This document shows, one piece after another, positions 43,513 through 52,781 of a stretch of DNA of 64,000 nucleotides; position 1 is the first letter of the stretch, and each line of letters starts with the position of its first letter. The position numbers and the translations under genes are program-made. The stretch comes from VXNE01 sp965261535. Its GTDB lineage: Bacteria; Pseudomonadota; Gammaproteobacteria; Pseudomonadales; Azotimanducaceae. The notes under the pieces were generated by a model. The model was given only the letters and a program-made list of their open reading frames with translations. It was not told the origin of the DNA and did not search any database. Location of the stretch: assembly GCA_965261535.1 (NCBI GenBank), contig OZ253469.1, positions 248,001 to 312,000 of the forward strand, written 5' to 3'.

Positions 43513-44665
43513 AGAGGACCTCAAACGACTCGTCGAAGATGGCTACGAGATCGAGGTCCGCTCAGGACACCTGATCCTGCACCGCGTCCCTTACGTCACA
43601 AGCGAGCGAATCGTGAAGTATGGGCAGCTCGTCTGTCCGCTGACCGTCACCGGCCCTCCACCGGATCACACCATGTTCTTCGCGGGCGAGTACCCGTGCG
43701 ACGACCAGGGTGCGCCTATCGAGGCGCTCCGGAACAGCAGCAACCGCCAAGAACTGGCCGAAGGTTTATGGGTTGATCACTATTTCTCGGCAAAGCCAGT
43801 CGGCGGAAACTATGACGACTATTATCACAAAATGACGCACTACGCGCAGGTCATGGGACGCTGTGCAAGACGAATAGACCCGGGAGCAATCGGGCGCTCG
43901 GGGAAGCTGGTGCTGTCGCCCGACCCGAACGATCCCTTCGTGTTTATGGAGACTGCGTCAAGTCGTGCAGGGATTACTCGGCTGAACGAGAGACTGGCTG
44001 GCGACAGGATTGGGATAGTGGGTTTGGGAGGTACCGGGTCGTACATTCTGGACTATGTCAGCAAGACGCGCGTATCGGAGATTCACCTTTTCGATGGCGA
44101 TCAGTTCCAGCAGCACAACGCGTTTCGCGCCCCCGGACCGACGACAATCCAGGAGCTAGAGAAAAGACCGAGCAAGGCGCAACTGTACCAAGAAAGGTAC
44201 GCCAAGATGAGAGACGGAGTTGTCGCACATGAGACAGACATTGAGGTGGAGAATGTCAACCTGCTTGGTGATCTGAATTTCGTGTTCGTTGCCATTGATC
44301 GCAACGAAATCAGGCAATGGTTGCTCCCGGTACTGGAGCAGCTGGGGGTGCCGTTCGTCGACGTGGGAATGGGAATCGAAAAGGCCGACGAGAAACTGCT
44401 GGGGATTGTGAGAACGAGCTTCGGGGAGACGCCTAGGAGTTCGGCCGCGCAGCGAGGCGACGTTCGATTGCGCGACGTGGGCGAATACGCGAGAAACGTG
44501 CAGCTTGTAGAGCTGAACGCGCTGAACGCGGCGCTTGCGGTGATTCGGTGGAAGAAGCACCGGGGGTTCTATTTGGACCTCGGACAGGAGATCAGGAGCA
44601 CGTACACGATTGACGGAAACCATCTGAGCAACAGGGCGCTCGAGAAGACGGAAGAAGAAAGCTGA
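43487..44665 (+). CDS. ThiF/E1-like adenylyltransferase with DUF6791-type N-terminus
   Basis: The 392-aa product has a ~150-residue N-terminal domain and then a ThiF-type Rossmann domain: RIGIVGLGGTGSYILDYVSK, HLFDGDQFQQHNAFRAPG, and VFVAIDRNEIRQW. This domain would adenylate the C-terminus of the Ubl. No cysteine occurs anywhere after residue ~130, so the usual E1 thioester Cys is missing. It is part of the coupled Ubl-E1-DUF6527 operon. Confidence 0.85.
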   Translation: MSHEQISRREDLKRLVEDGYEIEVRSGHLILHRVPYVTSERIVKYGQLVCPLTVTGPPPDHTMFFAGEYPCDDQGAPIEALRNSSNRQELAEGLWVDHYFSAKPVGGNYDDYYHKMTHYAQVMGRCARRIDPGAIGRSGKLVLSPDPNDPFVFMETASSRAGITRLNERLAGDRIGIVGLGGTGSYILDYVSKTRVSEIHLFDGDQFQQHNAFRAPGPTTIQELEKRPSKAQLYQERYAKMRDGVVAHETDIEVENVNLLGDLNFVFVAIDRNEIRQWLLPVLEQLGVPFVDVGMGIEKADEKLLGIVRTSFGETPRSSAAQRGDVRLRDVGEYARNVQLVELNALNAALAVIRWKKHRGFYLDLGQEIRSTYTIDGNHLSNRALEKTEEES

Positions 44666-45135
44666 TGAGATTGCGGCACGAATTCGTGGAACATGTACCG
44701 GAACAGCTGGAGGACGGTGTTCTGTATGTGTCGATCCGGTTCGGCACGGTGGTACATCGGTGTGCGTGCGGTTGCGGTGAGGAAGTGGTGACGCCGCTCG
44801 GGCCGGGGGAGTGGAGGCTTACGTACGACGGGAGGACGGTGTCGCTGGCGCCGTCCATCGGGAATTGGAGCTTCGCGTGTAGGTCGCACTACTGGATAGA
44901 CGAAGGAAACGTACGGTGGGCGCGCGGCTTTTCGGCAGTCGAGGTCGATTTGGTGCGGACGAAGGCCCGAACGCGACGCGAGGGCTACTATGGGACGGAA
45001 AGTCCGGAAACGCTCGGGCAGGAGCGCGGGAAAGGCGTGCCGCGCCGCTCGCTGAATGACGAACAGGGCGCTTCAAGACGGTCGATTTGGGAGAGGATTC
45101 GGACGTTGGGCCGGCCATGGGGACGTGGAAGGTAG
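44665..45135 (+). CDS. DUF6527-like cysteine-rich protein, partner of the E1
   Basis: The 156-aa product contains RCACGCGEEVVTPL and FACRSHYWI, a Cys/His cluster that could bind zinc or serve as the thiol acceptor that the E1 lacks. Its basic C-terminal tail is probably disordered. ATG shares one base with the E1 stop. This gene type is known beside DUF6791/ThiF genes; its biochemical role is not established. Confidence 0.72.
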   Translation: MRLRHEFVEHVPEQLEDGVLYVSIRFGTVVHRCACGCGEEVVTPLGPGEWRLTYDGRTVSLAPSIGNWSFACRSHYWIDEGNVRWARGFSAVEVDLVRTKARTRREGYYGTESPETLGQERGKGVPRRSLNDEQGASRRSIWERIRTLGRPWGRGR

Positions 45136-45162
45136 CAAGCCCTTGGCGAATCAAAGGCACGC

Positions 45163-45687
45163 GTGCGATTGAGAACATGGGAGTTAGCGTTGGCTGAGAC
45201 AGAGGACGGCAGAGGAGCCTTGCTTGAGGAGAGCATTGCGGAAGCTCGCAGAGTGTTGACCGAGCATGACGAGTACCTCCGTGGAAACGAGACAGCGACA
45301 AGGGCGCTAGTGATCGACGACGTGCTGACCGCATTGGGTTGGGACATCAAGAATCCGGCGCACGTGCGGCTGGAGCATCGCGCCAACGGGAATAAGGTGG
45401 ACTACGTCTTGTTGTCGTCGGCTGGCGAGTTCCTCGCGGTAGTGGAGGCGAAGCCCGTAGGTTCGGGATGGCTGGAGGTACATCGGAGGCAGGCATCAGG
45501 ATACGCAACTGAACTTGGCGCTCACTATGCCGTGTTGACCAACGGAGGCCGATGGGAAGGGTGGGAGATGGTGTCAGGGCAACCAAGGAAGGACGGCATT
45601 TTTGTTGAAGTGCACCTGATGACTGGGGAGGCTCCTGAAATAGCCGCGAGGCTGGGTAAGCTGCGGCGGAACATTCTTGGGCAATAG
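45163..45687 (+). CDS. PD-(D/E)XK-type nuclease domain protein (HsdR-N-like)
   Basis: The 174-aa product resembles the N-terminal nuclease domain of type I restriction R subunits: RALVIDDVLTALGWDIKNP, then the D...ExK core in VDYVLLSSAGEFLAVVEAK, and ASGYATELGAHYAVLTNGGR. There is no helicase. The GTG at 45163 may be replaced by a TTG at 45190, which has GGAG 7 nt upstream. It lies 27 nt behind the DUF6527 gene, so it probably belongs to the Ubl operon as the effector. Confidence 0.75.
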   Translation: MRLRTWELALAETEDGRGALLEESIAEARRVLTEHDEYLRGNETATRALVIDDVLTALGWDIKNPAHVRLEHRANGNKVDYVLLSSAGEFLAVVEAKPVGSGWLEVHRRQASGYATELGAHYAVLTNGGRWEGWEMVSGQPRKDGIFVEVHLMTGEAPEIAARLGKLRRNILGQ

Positions 45688-45991
45688 GGAAGTCGTGGTG
45701 CCTCGACCAGGCTGGATGTCTTCAAAGGCAGGTTCGCGCCGTCCTCGGCTGGAACTTTAGCGTTTGGCCTACGTCTCCCTTGCACATTCACAGCAGGTCA
45801 AGCGTGCAGGCCATAATAGCGTTGGAGTCCCAAGACCCTTCACGCTCGGGAGGGCCTTTTGCGGACGACAGGCGGCGGTGTTTCTATTGTGACAAAGCTA
45901 AAAGAAGTGAGGACCTGGACAGTGCAGGGGACGCGGTCGCAGCCAACGGACAAGTCAATTCTGGCAGTCGGGAGAGTTCCAAGAGCGCTCA
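45688..45991. other. 304-bp gap between convergent operons
   Basis: It lies between the nuclease stop and the patatin stop. No gene or clear terminator hairpin is seen. Confidence 0.4.
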
Positions 45992-46909
45992 CTAGTGGAT
46001 GACGAAGAGCGAACGAAGAGCGGCCTCGTGCTCCTCAAAGGACTTGCGACCGAGCTGATATATGGTGCTGAGCTTGTCGCGGTCGCTCTCTAGGAAATCC
46101 GTGCGGTACTGACTGTCGGACCAAGCTTCATTGATCCGCAATGTGGTGATGTGAGGAAACAAGAGCCTTCGTAAGGTCTCAACGGTGTTCGAGCTGGTCT
46201 GAAGCAGCGTACGGAAAGTGGGGACAGCTGTACCGACTAAGCTGGTCGACAATCTCCATCGTTGGGGAAAGGATCCCGTTCCGAGGCTCAGTAGACGGAT
46301 TCGCTGCGGCTCCACACCTAGTGGCCCTAAAGCGTCTGTTAGGGCGAACAATGTGGGGTTATTCGCTGAAAAGCCGCCGTCTACTACGACTCTGTCGCCT
46401 GCGTTGGTCGTTGCCACGGTCTTCTTTCGAAACAGGGGAAACGCGGCACAGGAGCCGACTACGGCATCGGATATCGAACATCCGAAGCCCGGCTCGAAGC
46501 TGGCTTTGCTGCCGTGGGCCATCCCGATCTGGGTCTTGAAGATCATAGGACGATTGAACTCAAGGTGTGTGGCAACGATCCCCACGTTCGTGACGAATGA
46601 TTCGAACTTCGCGCCTTCGTAGATTTTCCGGCCCCATTCCTCTAGCGCTGCGGTCCTGTGGCGTGGGAGCCGCCTGCTCATAACGTGGGGCACGATGGCA
46701 AAGTAGCGCTTGCGAATCGTGGATATGTTCTCGCCAAGAGCAATCATTGAGCCGATAACCGATCCAGTGCTGGTTCCGTAGATCATGTCAAAGGTTTCGT
46801 GTAGAGGTCGCGGGAGGATGCGCTCGATCTCGGAGAGGAGGCCAAGCGTGTAGACGCCGAGAGAGCCGCCGCCATCAAGTGCGAGTATGTAGAAAGGTGG
46901 GGCGGTCAC
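45992..46909 (-). CDS. capV: patatin-like phospholipase, CBASS effector (CapV-like)
   Basis: The 305-aa product has the patatin dyad and oxyanion loop: ALDGGGSLGVY (12-15), the nucleophile S47 in GTSTG, and D177 in VVDGGFSANNP. In CBASS, such lipases degrade the membrane on binding a cyclic nucleotide. The start is a GTG at 46909 that overlaps the stop of the upstream nucleotidyltransferase (GTGA). The gene pair and coupling are typical of a two-gene CBASS. Confidence 0.88.
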   Translation of the reverse strand: MTAPPFYILALDGGGSLGVYTLGLLSEIERILPRPLHETFDMIYGTSTGSVIGSMIALGENISTIRKRYFAIVPHVMSRRLPRHRTAALEEWGRKIYEGAKFESFVTNVGIVATHLEFNRPMIFKTQIGMAHGSKASFEPGFGCSISDAVVGSCAAFPLFRKKTVATTNAGDRVVVDGGFSANNPTLFALTDALGPLGVEPQRIRLLSLGTGSFPQRWRLSTSLVGTAVPTFRTLLQTSSNTVETLRRLLFPHITTLRINEAWSDSQYRTDFLESDRDKLSTIYQLGRKSFEEHEAALRSLFVIH

Positions 46910-47763
46910 CGCCAGTTGTCCCAAAGTTGTACCAGCTTGACTAGAAGAGAGTGAGCAGCCCCGATCTGAGTCTGGTGAATAGCAGTGCCGAAAACCTTTT
47001 GTTGGCGGTTCTGACACCACCAATTGGCCATGGACCCGTCCTGCGCAGCGGCGATCAACGACGAAAGGACATTGTAAAACATCGCACTATAGGAGCCGAC
47101 GTATTGCGAGTCGGAAACGTTGTAGAGCAAGCACTCAAGAAAGTACGAGGGGAAGTCCGATTGCGCACGGTTCCTCGCGTTCTTGAAGACCCGTATCAGC
47201 GGCTTAAAGGCCCCGATGCAACAGGAGTTCTTTAGTGCGCCGTTGTCGTGGTGGAGTTTGGGGAAGTTTGTGACTTGTACGCCTGACTGCGTCCAAAACG
47301 TGATACCGCTGACGTAGGTTCGGTGGTCGGGGGCGAAGCTCTTGTACTCGCAGCACGGGACTACGTCGGCGTTCAGGCGGTTGCCTTGGCCACCGACCTT
47401 GATGCACTTATTGCCTTGTCTGACCAAATGGACTCCATAGTACGCCGCGAGCGCTGCGTAGACTTGGTCGTTGAAATGCGTCCATGTGAATGGTGGGGGG
47501 CCCCAGCCCGCCTGTCGGAGCTGGGCGGAAGTAATGTTGCCGTGGAAAAGGCGACTAGTCTCCGCGACGGCGTCGACGTCGCTATCGCCGCGGATGTTGG
47601 TGTGGTTGCGGTACGAACCTTGAAGATAGACGTCAGGAGGCCCCATGTTCAGGGGCCAGTGGTAGTTCGCCAAAGCCGTCTGGATAGAATTGTAGGTTTG
47701 CGCGGAACCGACCGTGGCACCTTGGTGCGACCATGTTTCGAGTTGGCTTTCAGGTATGGGCAT
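46906..47763 (-). CDS. CD-NTase (cyclic oligonucleotide synthase) of a CBASS-like unit
   Basis: The 285-aa product carries the polymerase-beta-type nucleotidyltransferase core: LQGSYRNHTNIRGDSDVDAV, with GS at 49-50 and D62/D64, and the third Asp (D133) in NADVVPC. The family (DncV/cGAS-like) makes cyclic di- or trinucleotides on infection. The ATG at 47763 is chosen for GGGAG 5 nt upstream. The product nucleotide cannot be read from the sequence. Confidence 0.88.
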   Translation of the reverse strand: MPIPESQLETWSHQGATVGSAQTYNSIQTALANYHWPLNMGPPDVYLQGSYRNHTNIRGDSDVDAVAETSRLFHGNITSAQLRQAGWGPPPFTWTHFNDQVYAALAAYYGVHLVRQGNKCIKVGGQGNRLNADVVPCCEYKSFAPDHRTYVSGITFWTQSGVQVTNFPKLHHDNGALKNSCCIGAFKPLIRVFKNARNRAQSDFPSYFLECLLYNVSDSQYVGSYSAMFYNVLSSLIAAAQDGSMANWWCQNRQQKVFGTAIHQTQIGAAHSLLVKLVQLWDNWR

Positions 47764-48017
47764 GGAATCTCCCATTATTCTTGTTACGGTCAGTTTTTTG
47801 AGGCGTAGCCGTTCGTCGGGGCGAGAGACCATTGCGCAAACTCTTGGCGTAGAGATCGCGGGCGTTGCCGGGATGCGCCTCGACAATCCGAGCGGTTCCG
47901 CCGCGGATACGACGTAGCGCTTCGGACAGCGTGGGGTCGAAAAAACGGCACGCTACCATTGTCTGGAGTTGACCCGCTTTAGTGGACAGATGGATCCTAA
48001 TAGGAGGAGGTGTTCCT

Positions 48018-48332
48018 ATGGCGAAGACTCGACGCCCGTATGCGCGGGACTTTCGAGAGAAGATGGTGGCGCTGGTTCGGTCCGGTCGTAGTCCGGCGGA
48101 GTTGTCGAAGGAGTTCGAACCGACGGCGCAGACGATCATCAACTGGGTGCGGCAGGCGGACCGCGACGCGGGCCGGCGCGGCGACGGTCTGACGAGCGAG
48201 GAGCGGTCGGAGCTGCGTCGGATCAAGCGTGAGAATCGGCGGCTGCGCGAAGAGCGCGACATATTGGCAAAGGCCGCGGCCTGGTTCGCGCGGGAGACCG
48301 ACTCGATACCGGAAAGGTGTTCGAGTTCGTGA
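48018..48332 (+). CDS. IS3 transposase OrfA
   Basis: The 104-aa helix-turn-helix protein (RPYARDFREKMVALVRSGRS, EFEPTAQTIINWV) has a C-terminal leucine zipper (RRIKRENRRLREERDIL). GGAGGAGG lies 9 nt before the ATG. It overlaps OrfB by 16 nt in the -1 frame, so a fused transposase by programmed frameshifting is expected. Confidence 0.9.
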   Translation: MAKTRRPYARDFREKMVALVRSGRSPAELSKEFEPTAQTIINWVRQADRDAGRRGDGLTSEERSELRRIKRENRRLREERDILAKAAAWFARETDSIPERCSSS

Positions 48333-49192
48333 GTGCGAATCGGGCCGATCACAGGGTGGCGACGATGTGCCGGGTGCTGGGGGTCTCCGCCAGCGGGTAC
48401 TACGCGTGGCTGCGGCGGGGTCCGTCGCCGCGCGCGCGGCGGGACGCGGAGTTGGCGGCGCGGATCGAGGCGATTCACCGCGATTCGCGGGGCACGCGCG
48501 GCGCGCCGCGGATTCACGCCGAACTGCGGGAGGAAGGCGAGCGGCTGGGGCGCAAGCGGGTGGCGCGGCTGATGCGGGAGAGCGGTCTGCGCGGCGTTGA
48601 TCGCCGCAAGTGGGTGAAGACGACGGCGGCGGACGCGGCGGCGGAGCCGGCGCCGGACTTGGTGCGGCGCGAATTTTCGGCTTCGGTGGCGAACGAGCTG
48701 TGGGTGGCGGACGCGACCTACGTTCCGACGCTGGCGGGGTTTCTGTTCCTGGCGGTGGTCGTGGATGTGTATTCCAGGCGCGTCGTGGGCTGGTGCATGG
48801 GCGCCGAACTGGTGACGCGGCTGATGCTCGACGCGTTGAACATGGCGCTGGAGCAGCGCGGCGCGCGCGGCGTGATCCACCACTCCGACCGGGGCTCGCA
48901 ATACACCTCGATCGCGTTCGGCAACCGCTGCCGCGACGCCGGCGTGCGGCTGTCGATGGGCTCGACCGGCGACTGCTACGACAACGCGCTGTGCGAGAGT
49001 TTTTTCGCCACGCTGGAGTGCGAATTGATTGATCGCGCGACGTTCCGCACGCGGCGCGAGGCCGAGTTGGCGATCTTCGACTTCATCGAGGGGTTCTACA
49101 ACAGCAAGCGCCGCCACTCGTCCATCGGCTACCTGAGCCCGGCGGAGTTCGAGCGCCGGGGCGGTTGGGACCACATGCGGGAGGCGGCGTGA
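48317..49192 (+). CDS. IS3 transposase OrfB (DDE integrase domain)
   Basis: The 291-aa catalytic subunit has an HTH_21 region (HRDSRGTRGAPRIHAEL) and an rve-type integrase core with D in ELWVADATYV, D in HHSDRGSQYTS, and E in ALCESFFATLECE. It ends with the usual NSKRRHSSIGYLSPAEFE. It is intact. A nearly identical fragment lies at 62986. Confidence 0.92.
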   Translation: MFEFVSANRADHRVATMCRVLGVSASGYYAWLRRGPSPRARRDAELAARIEAIHRDSRGTRGAPRIHAELREEGERLGRKRVARLMRESGLRGVDRRKWVKTTAADAAAEPAPDLVRREFSASVANELWVADATYVPTLAGFLFLAVVVDVYSRRVVGWCMGAELVTRLMLDALNMALEQRGARGVIHHSDRGSQYTSIAFGNRCRDAGVRLSMGSTGDCYDNALCESFFATLECELIDRATFRTRREAELAIFDFIEGFYNSKRRHSSIGYLSPAEFERRGGWDHMREAA

Positions 49193-49393
49193 ACGTCGCC
49201 GCTCGCGGCCCCGCGGGAGCTTTGGGGCGCGGCCCGGCCGGGTCGCCTAAGCGCGCCGCCCGCCCGTTTGAATACGGGCGGCGCGCATCAATGGCGTCGC
49301 TCCGTATCGGGGAACCGCCCCGATCAAGGGCGAGGGGGCCGCAAGGCCCATTTGTTCAAGTGTTAAACTGTCCACCGAAGCGGGTCAGCTCCA

Positions 49394-49746
49394 GTCAGTC
49401 GTTTCGGGCTAGAGGGATTCACTCAAAGGAGTTTCAGGGAAATGCCGAAGAGGTCCGTCCGCTCAAGGGAGGTAATCCGGATATTCAGGCGCGCCCGCGC
49501 GGCGAGACCTTGCGAAACGAGTAGCGCTTTCCGTCCTAGTGTGGAAACCATGTCCGGAAATCACGGTACGGTTGGACCCGTTTTCCGGGCAATCGGGGCG
49601 GACATCGTGGCGACAAGGCTAGGCCCATGTCTGCACCGATCGAGCGGCCTGGAAGAGCGTGCCGGCGCCGACGACGTGTCACTGTCGCTCGGGGCACGTG
49701 CGGTTTTTCTCCCGGCCACAAGCTCACCGGCCTTAGCGATCCAGTA
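49394..49746. other. 350-bp remnant between the IS3 end and the decayed methylase
   Basis: From 49746 back to about 49680 the minus strand still reads YWIAKAGELVAGRKTARA in the methylase frame after an in-frame TGA, so part of this stretch is a methylase remnant. The rest shows no recognised gene. Confidence 0.45.
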
Positions 49747-50660
49747 TCAGACGAGGTCGGCGGAAGCGGGGTCCGAGCCCGCATAGGTCTCGCGCAGGCG
49801 CTCCGTGTACTCGTGGCCCAGACCGCCCCGCATAACCCGGTCCCCAAGAAACGGCGGGTTGCCGATCACGACTTGGGCCTCGGGCCACTGCGCTTTCTCG
49901 CCGTCGAACAAGCCTCCGTTGAACCACGGGACGGAGTCGAACCCGACACGCCCGCCCGAGGACATGGCGGCGAACAGCGACGCGGCCATGTCCTCGAACT
50001 CGGTGGGTGAACGCCGCGACTGCTCGAGCATCTTGGTGAACATGTCGTTCGGCAGCAGGCCGGCATCCTCGGCGAACATGCAGAAGACGAGCCGGTTGAC
50101 AAAGTGCGCTATCTCTTCGGGCTCGTGGCCGCGGTCGCGGAGGGACTGGGCGAGCTCCGCGAAAGTCGCGGCGGCATTGGCTGTGAGCGTCTGGCGCGTC
50201 AGCTCTGGCCGCAGTCGCTCGGGATCGCTCATGGCCCACTTGAGCATGTTGCGGGCTGCCGGCTCCGCGAGGTCTTCGAGGACGAACTCGTGGGTGAGGC
50301 TGACGCTGTTCGTCCAGTTCGTTCGGATACGGAAACGCACCATGTCGGACACTATCAGAAGCGGGGGTTCTCCAGTGCCAAGGCGTACTGGCGGAGCTGC
50401 CTGAACGCCATGTCGAGGTTGGCGCGCTTGCCCTTGTATTCCCAGGCGAAGTGGTGCCGCTTCCAGACGTCGGCCCAGCCGTCGCCCCCCTCGTCTTTGC
50501 GCGCGCCGCGCTCGAAGCAGTAGTGTTCCCCTGTCGGATCTGCGTCGGCAGGCGTTTGCTCGTCGAGCATCCGGCACAGGTCGATGAAGTGCTCTTGGGA
50601 GGCGGAGCGTTCCTTGAGTTCGGACGCTCGCCACTTGGCGATGAATTCAGCTGGAGTCAC
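49747..50660 (-). pseudogene. N6-adenine DNA methylase (MmeI/PglX-like), N-terminal remnant
   Basis: MTPAEFIAKWRASELKERSA at 50660 and HFAWEYKGKRANLDMAFRQL are the opening of large type II/BREX-like methylases. The frame breaks at a run of five G (50363-50367); one more base would give LENPPLLIVSDMVRF. The second part runs through NRLVFCMFAEDAGLLP to the catalytic motif VVIGNPPFLG and meets a TGA after ASADLV. More than half of the normal ~900 residues are missing. It is inactive as it stands. Confidence 0.75.
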
Positions 50661-50741
50661 GATGCTTGACCACTATGCCATCGGCTCTCTTGCGTGATCG
50701 GGGCATCGCGAATGGGACGCAGGCGAATACGAGTCGCATTC

Positions 50742-52499
50742 CTATGGCCCATCGGCGGCCTCAAGATAGGATTCATTGAAGTCGGGATCTGGGACGAACT
50801 CGTCCCGGACGATCCAGATCTCGCCGACTTCGCGAGGCTCCTGTCCAATCCTCTCAAGCGCCGCGTTGATGCGATCACACTGACCTTGGTCCAAGTAGAA
50901 CCGATGCCGGTCCAGCCAATTTGTCCACTCGTGGTAGTTGTCTTTGGATGAGGACTCCAGTTCGCCAATGGCGTTGCGTATAGCTGAAGGTTTGATCCTC
51001 GGGCGAAGGAGCGGAACTACATCGACCGTCCGGTCATCGGAGACGACAACGGCGAGGCGAGGCGTGTCGCAGGAGTAGACGTAACGTATCGCGGAGTTGT
51101 AGCGCGACCCGCGCGCGGGCGTGCATTCGGGCCGAGCGCCGCCATCAAGGATGACGCCTACAGCATGACAGTCACCGCGAGGGTCGACAAGGATAGCGCC
51201 GTCGATGGAACTGACCTGCCGGAAGAGCTCGGGAGTCAGCCTGGTCGGGGCCACCGGGGCACCTTGTCGTTGCAGGCGCTGCGCCTCCTCTTCGGCATCT
51301 TGGGCGGTGACCAATGTGCTTCCGTGGTCCGCGCGCAATGCTACCCGGAATAGCTCCATGAAGCGCGCAAGGTCTGAAGGCCGGGCATGGGGAAACAGGC
51401 GCTGGTAGGTGTCGGCCAAGCGTTCTGTTGGGAAGGGCTCCTGCGGCAGCGACGGAGTTCCGTACCTGCTGATCAGCATGACTTCCTCGCCGCACGACAG
51501 GCGCCAGTGGTAGTGGTCTATGAACTCGATCTGGAAGACATCCTGCGTCGTCCAGGGGTCGACGCCCGGAGCCAATTGGCCCAACCCGAAGATCTTCTCG
51601 CAGTCCGCGATGAGTGAGGTCTCGCCCGAAGCCATCTCCAGTGCTTTGCGAGCCCACCGAGGCTCGCGGAAGGGCACGGCCTCGGCAAAGGTAAGCGTCA
51701 TGTCGACAGATCCGCTGTCTGGGTTGGTCAACAGAAGTCGGCCCGTCCCTCGGGCTCCTTCGTACATCAGCGACGAGATCATGTTGAAGCGGTCGAAGAG
51801 TTCGGAGCCCCGGAAGCCCCTGTCGCGGAGAGCTATGGTGGGCGTGTGCATGAACCTGTCAGCAGCCTGGCGCGCGATCTCCGCGGCCGACCGCGAGGGC
51901 CGACGAGAACGCCCCGGGTCAGGCGTGAGAAGTTCTTCATGGGCTTCGTCGAGGAGTTGGGCGAGTGCGGAGTGGATCAGGCTCGCATGGCCGGTGAAGA
52001 GGCCGTCTAAGACAGGCTTCGGAAGCGGGCGGAAATGCTCGAAAACTGAGTTCGGCACTTGCAGGACTGGCACGACGTAGAAGGCGTCGACGGGTGCTGG
52101 CCTGCCGGCGAGAGACCGGACGCCGTGGCTGGAGTCGTATACGGCGAGAGTGTTCTGGACAGCTTTCCGGACACTATCCCGGCGGATGTTCTCAGGCTTG
52201 TCTTGCATACTAGGCTCGTCTCCGTAGATGACGTGCTGTAGTGGGTGCTTAGCGACTTCGGCTTCGATCGAGCCGAGCAAATCGTCGAAGAGGCTGAGGG
52301 GCCACTTGCCGTCCTCTGGTTCGACGCAAACGTCGTTGCGGTTGTCACGACCGGGACGCTTGGCGCCGACGAGAAGGCACTCGAAGGCCGCAGTTGGCAC
52401 GCCCAACTCCTCCATAACGCGGTTTGCTTGATGCTCGAACTGCCTCCGGAAGTGCGGCTGGTAGCCCCACATGAAGAGGTTGATCGGTTTACCCCGCAT
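50742..52499 (-). CDS. large protein with C-terminal DisA_N-like (diadenylate cyclase) domain
   Basis: The 585-aa product has a C-terminal segment with the layout of the DAC domain: SSIDGAILVDPRGDCHAVG, then ARGSRYNSAIRY, and AVVVSDDRTVDVVP. The canonical DGA is kept, while the RHR box reads RYN, so activity is uncertain. The N-terminal ~400 residues have no motif I know. Families with probable sensor domains joined to DAC occur in bacterial conflict systems, and here the gene is 3 kb from a CD-NTase. The start at 52499 (MRGKPINLFMWG) has AAGGA upstream. Confidence 0.65.
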   Translation of the reverse strand: MRGKPINLFMWGYQPHFRRQFEHQANRVMEELGVPTAAFECLLVGAKRPGRDNRNDVCVEPEDGKWPLSLFDDLLGSIEAEVAKHPLQHVIYGDEPSMQDKPENIRRDSVRKAVQNTLAVYDSSHGVRSLAGRPAPVDAFYVVPVLQVPNSVFEHFRPLPKPVLDGLFTGHASLIHSALAQLLDEAHEELLTPDPGRSRRPSRSAAEIARQAADRFMHTPTIALRDRGFRGSELFDRFNMISSLMYEGARGTGRLLLTNPDSGSVDMTLTFAEAVPFREPRWARKALEMASGETSLIADCEKIFGLGQLAPGVDPWTTQDVFQIEFIDHYHWRLSCGEEVMLISRYGTPSLPQEPFPTERLADTYQRLFPHARPSDLARFMELFRVALRADHGSTLVTAQDAEEEAQRLQRQGAPVAPTRLTPELFRQVSSIDGAILVDPRGDCHAVGVILDGGARPECTPARGSRYNSAIRYVYSCDTPRLAVVVSDDRTVDVVPLLRPRIKPSAIRNAIGELESSSKDNYHEWTNWLDRHRFYLDQGQCDRINAALERIGQEPREVGEIWIVRDEFVPDPDFNESYLEAADGP

Positions 52500-52781
52500 A
52501 CGTCTCGTATCCTTGCTGGCGTTCGGCGAACCGGTGGCCACCGATCAGCGAACTCCGAAGCTTACCAACCCATGCGGGACCGGGCCACCAAGGGCACAGA
52601 GCGGAACGGAGCGGCCCTCCGAGTTCAAGCGAACTGCATCGCGCCAGCATAGGCGCGAGGCGGCATTGGCACCGGATTTCGATCTTCGAGGGGCGGTCGG
52701 GTTCTGTTGGTCTTGGGCCGTTGTCGGCATTAGAGTGCACCTAGGACATAGCCGCCGCGAGCAGAAAAGGAGAATCCTCAA

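Larger units (their letters stand above)
47964..49393. mobile_element. IS3-family insertion sequence with 3-bp target duplication
   Basis: The ends are TGGAGTTGACCCGCTT...GTGGACAG and the inverted TGGAGCTGACCCGCTT...GTGGACAG, 26 bp with three mismatches. GTC flanks both sides (47961-47963 and 49394-49396) as a target-site duplication. The 1,430-bp length and two overlapping frames are typical. Clean ends suggest a recent insertion. Confidence 0.93.

Noticed and set aside
43240..47763. A single type II CBASS operon
   Set aside because: The two gene sets are on opposite strands, no JAB peptidase or recognisable E2 is present, and the E1 lacks a catalytic Cys.
47750..49174. 474-aa minus-strand frame
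   Set aside because: Antisense of the IS3 transposase and crosses the IS border.
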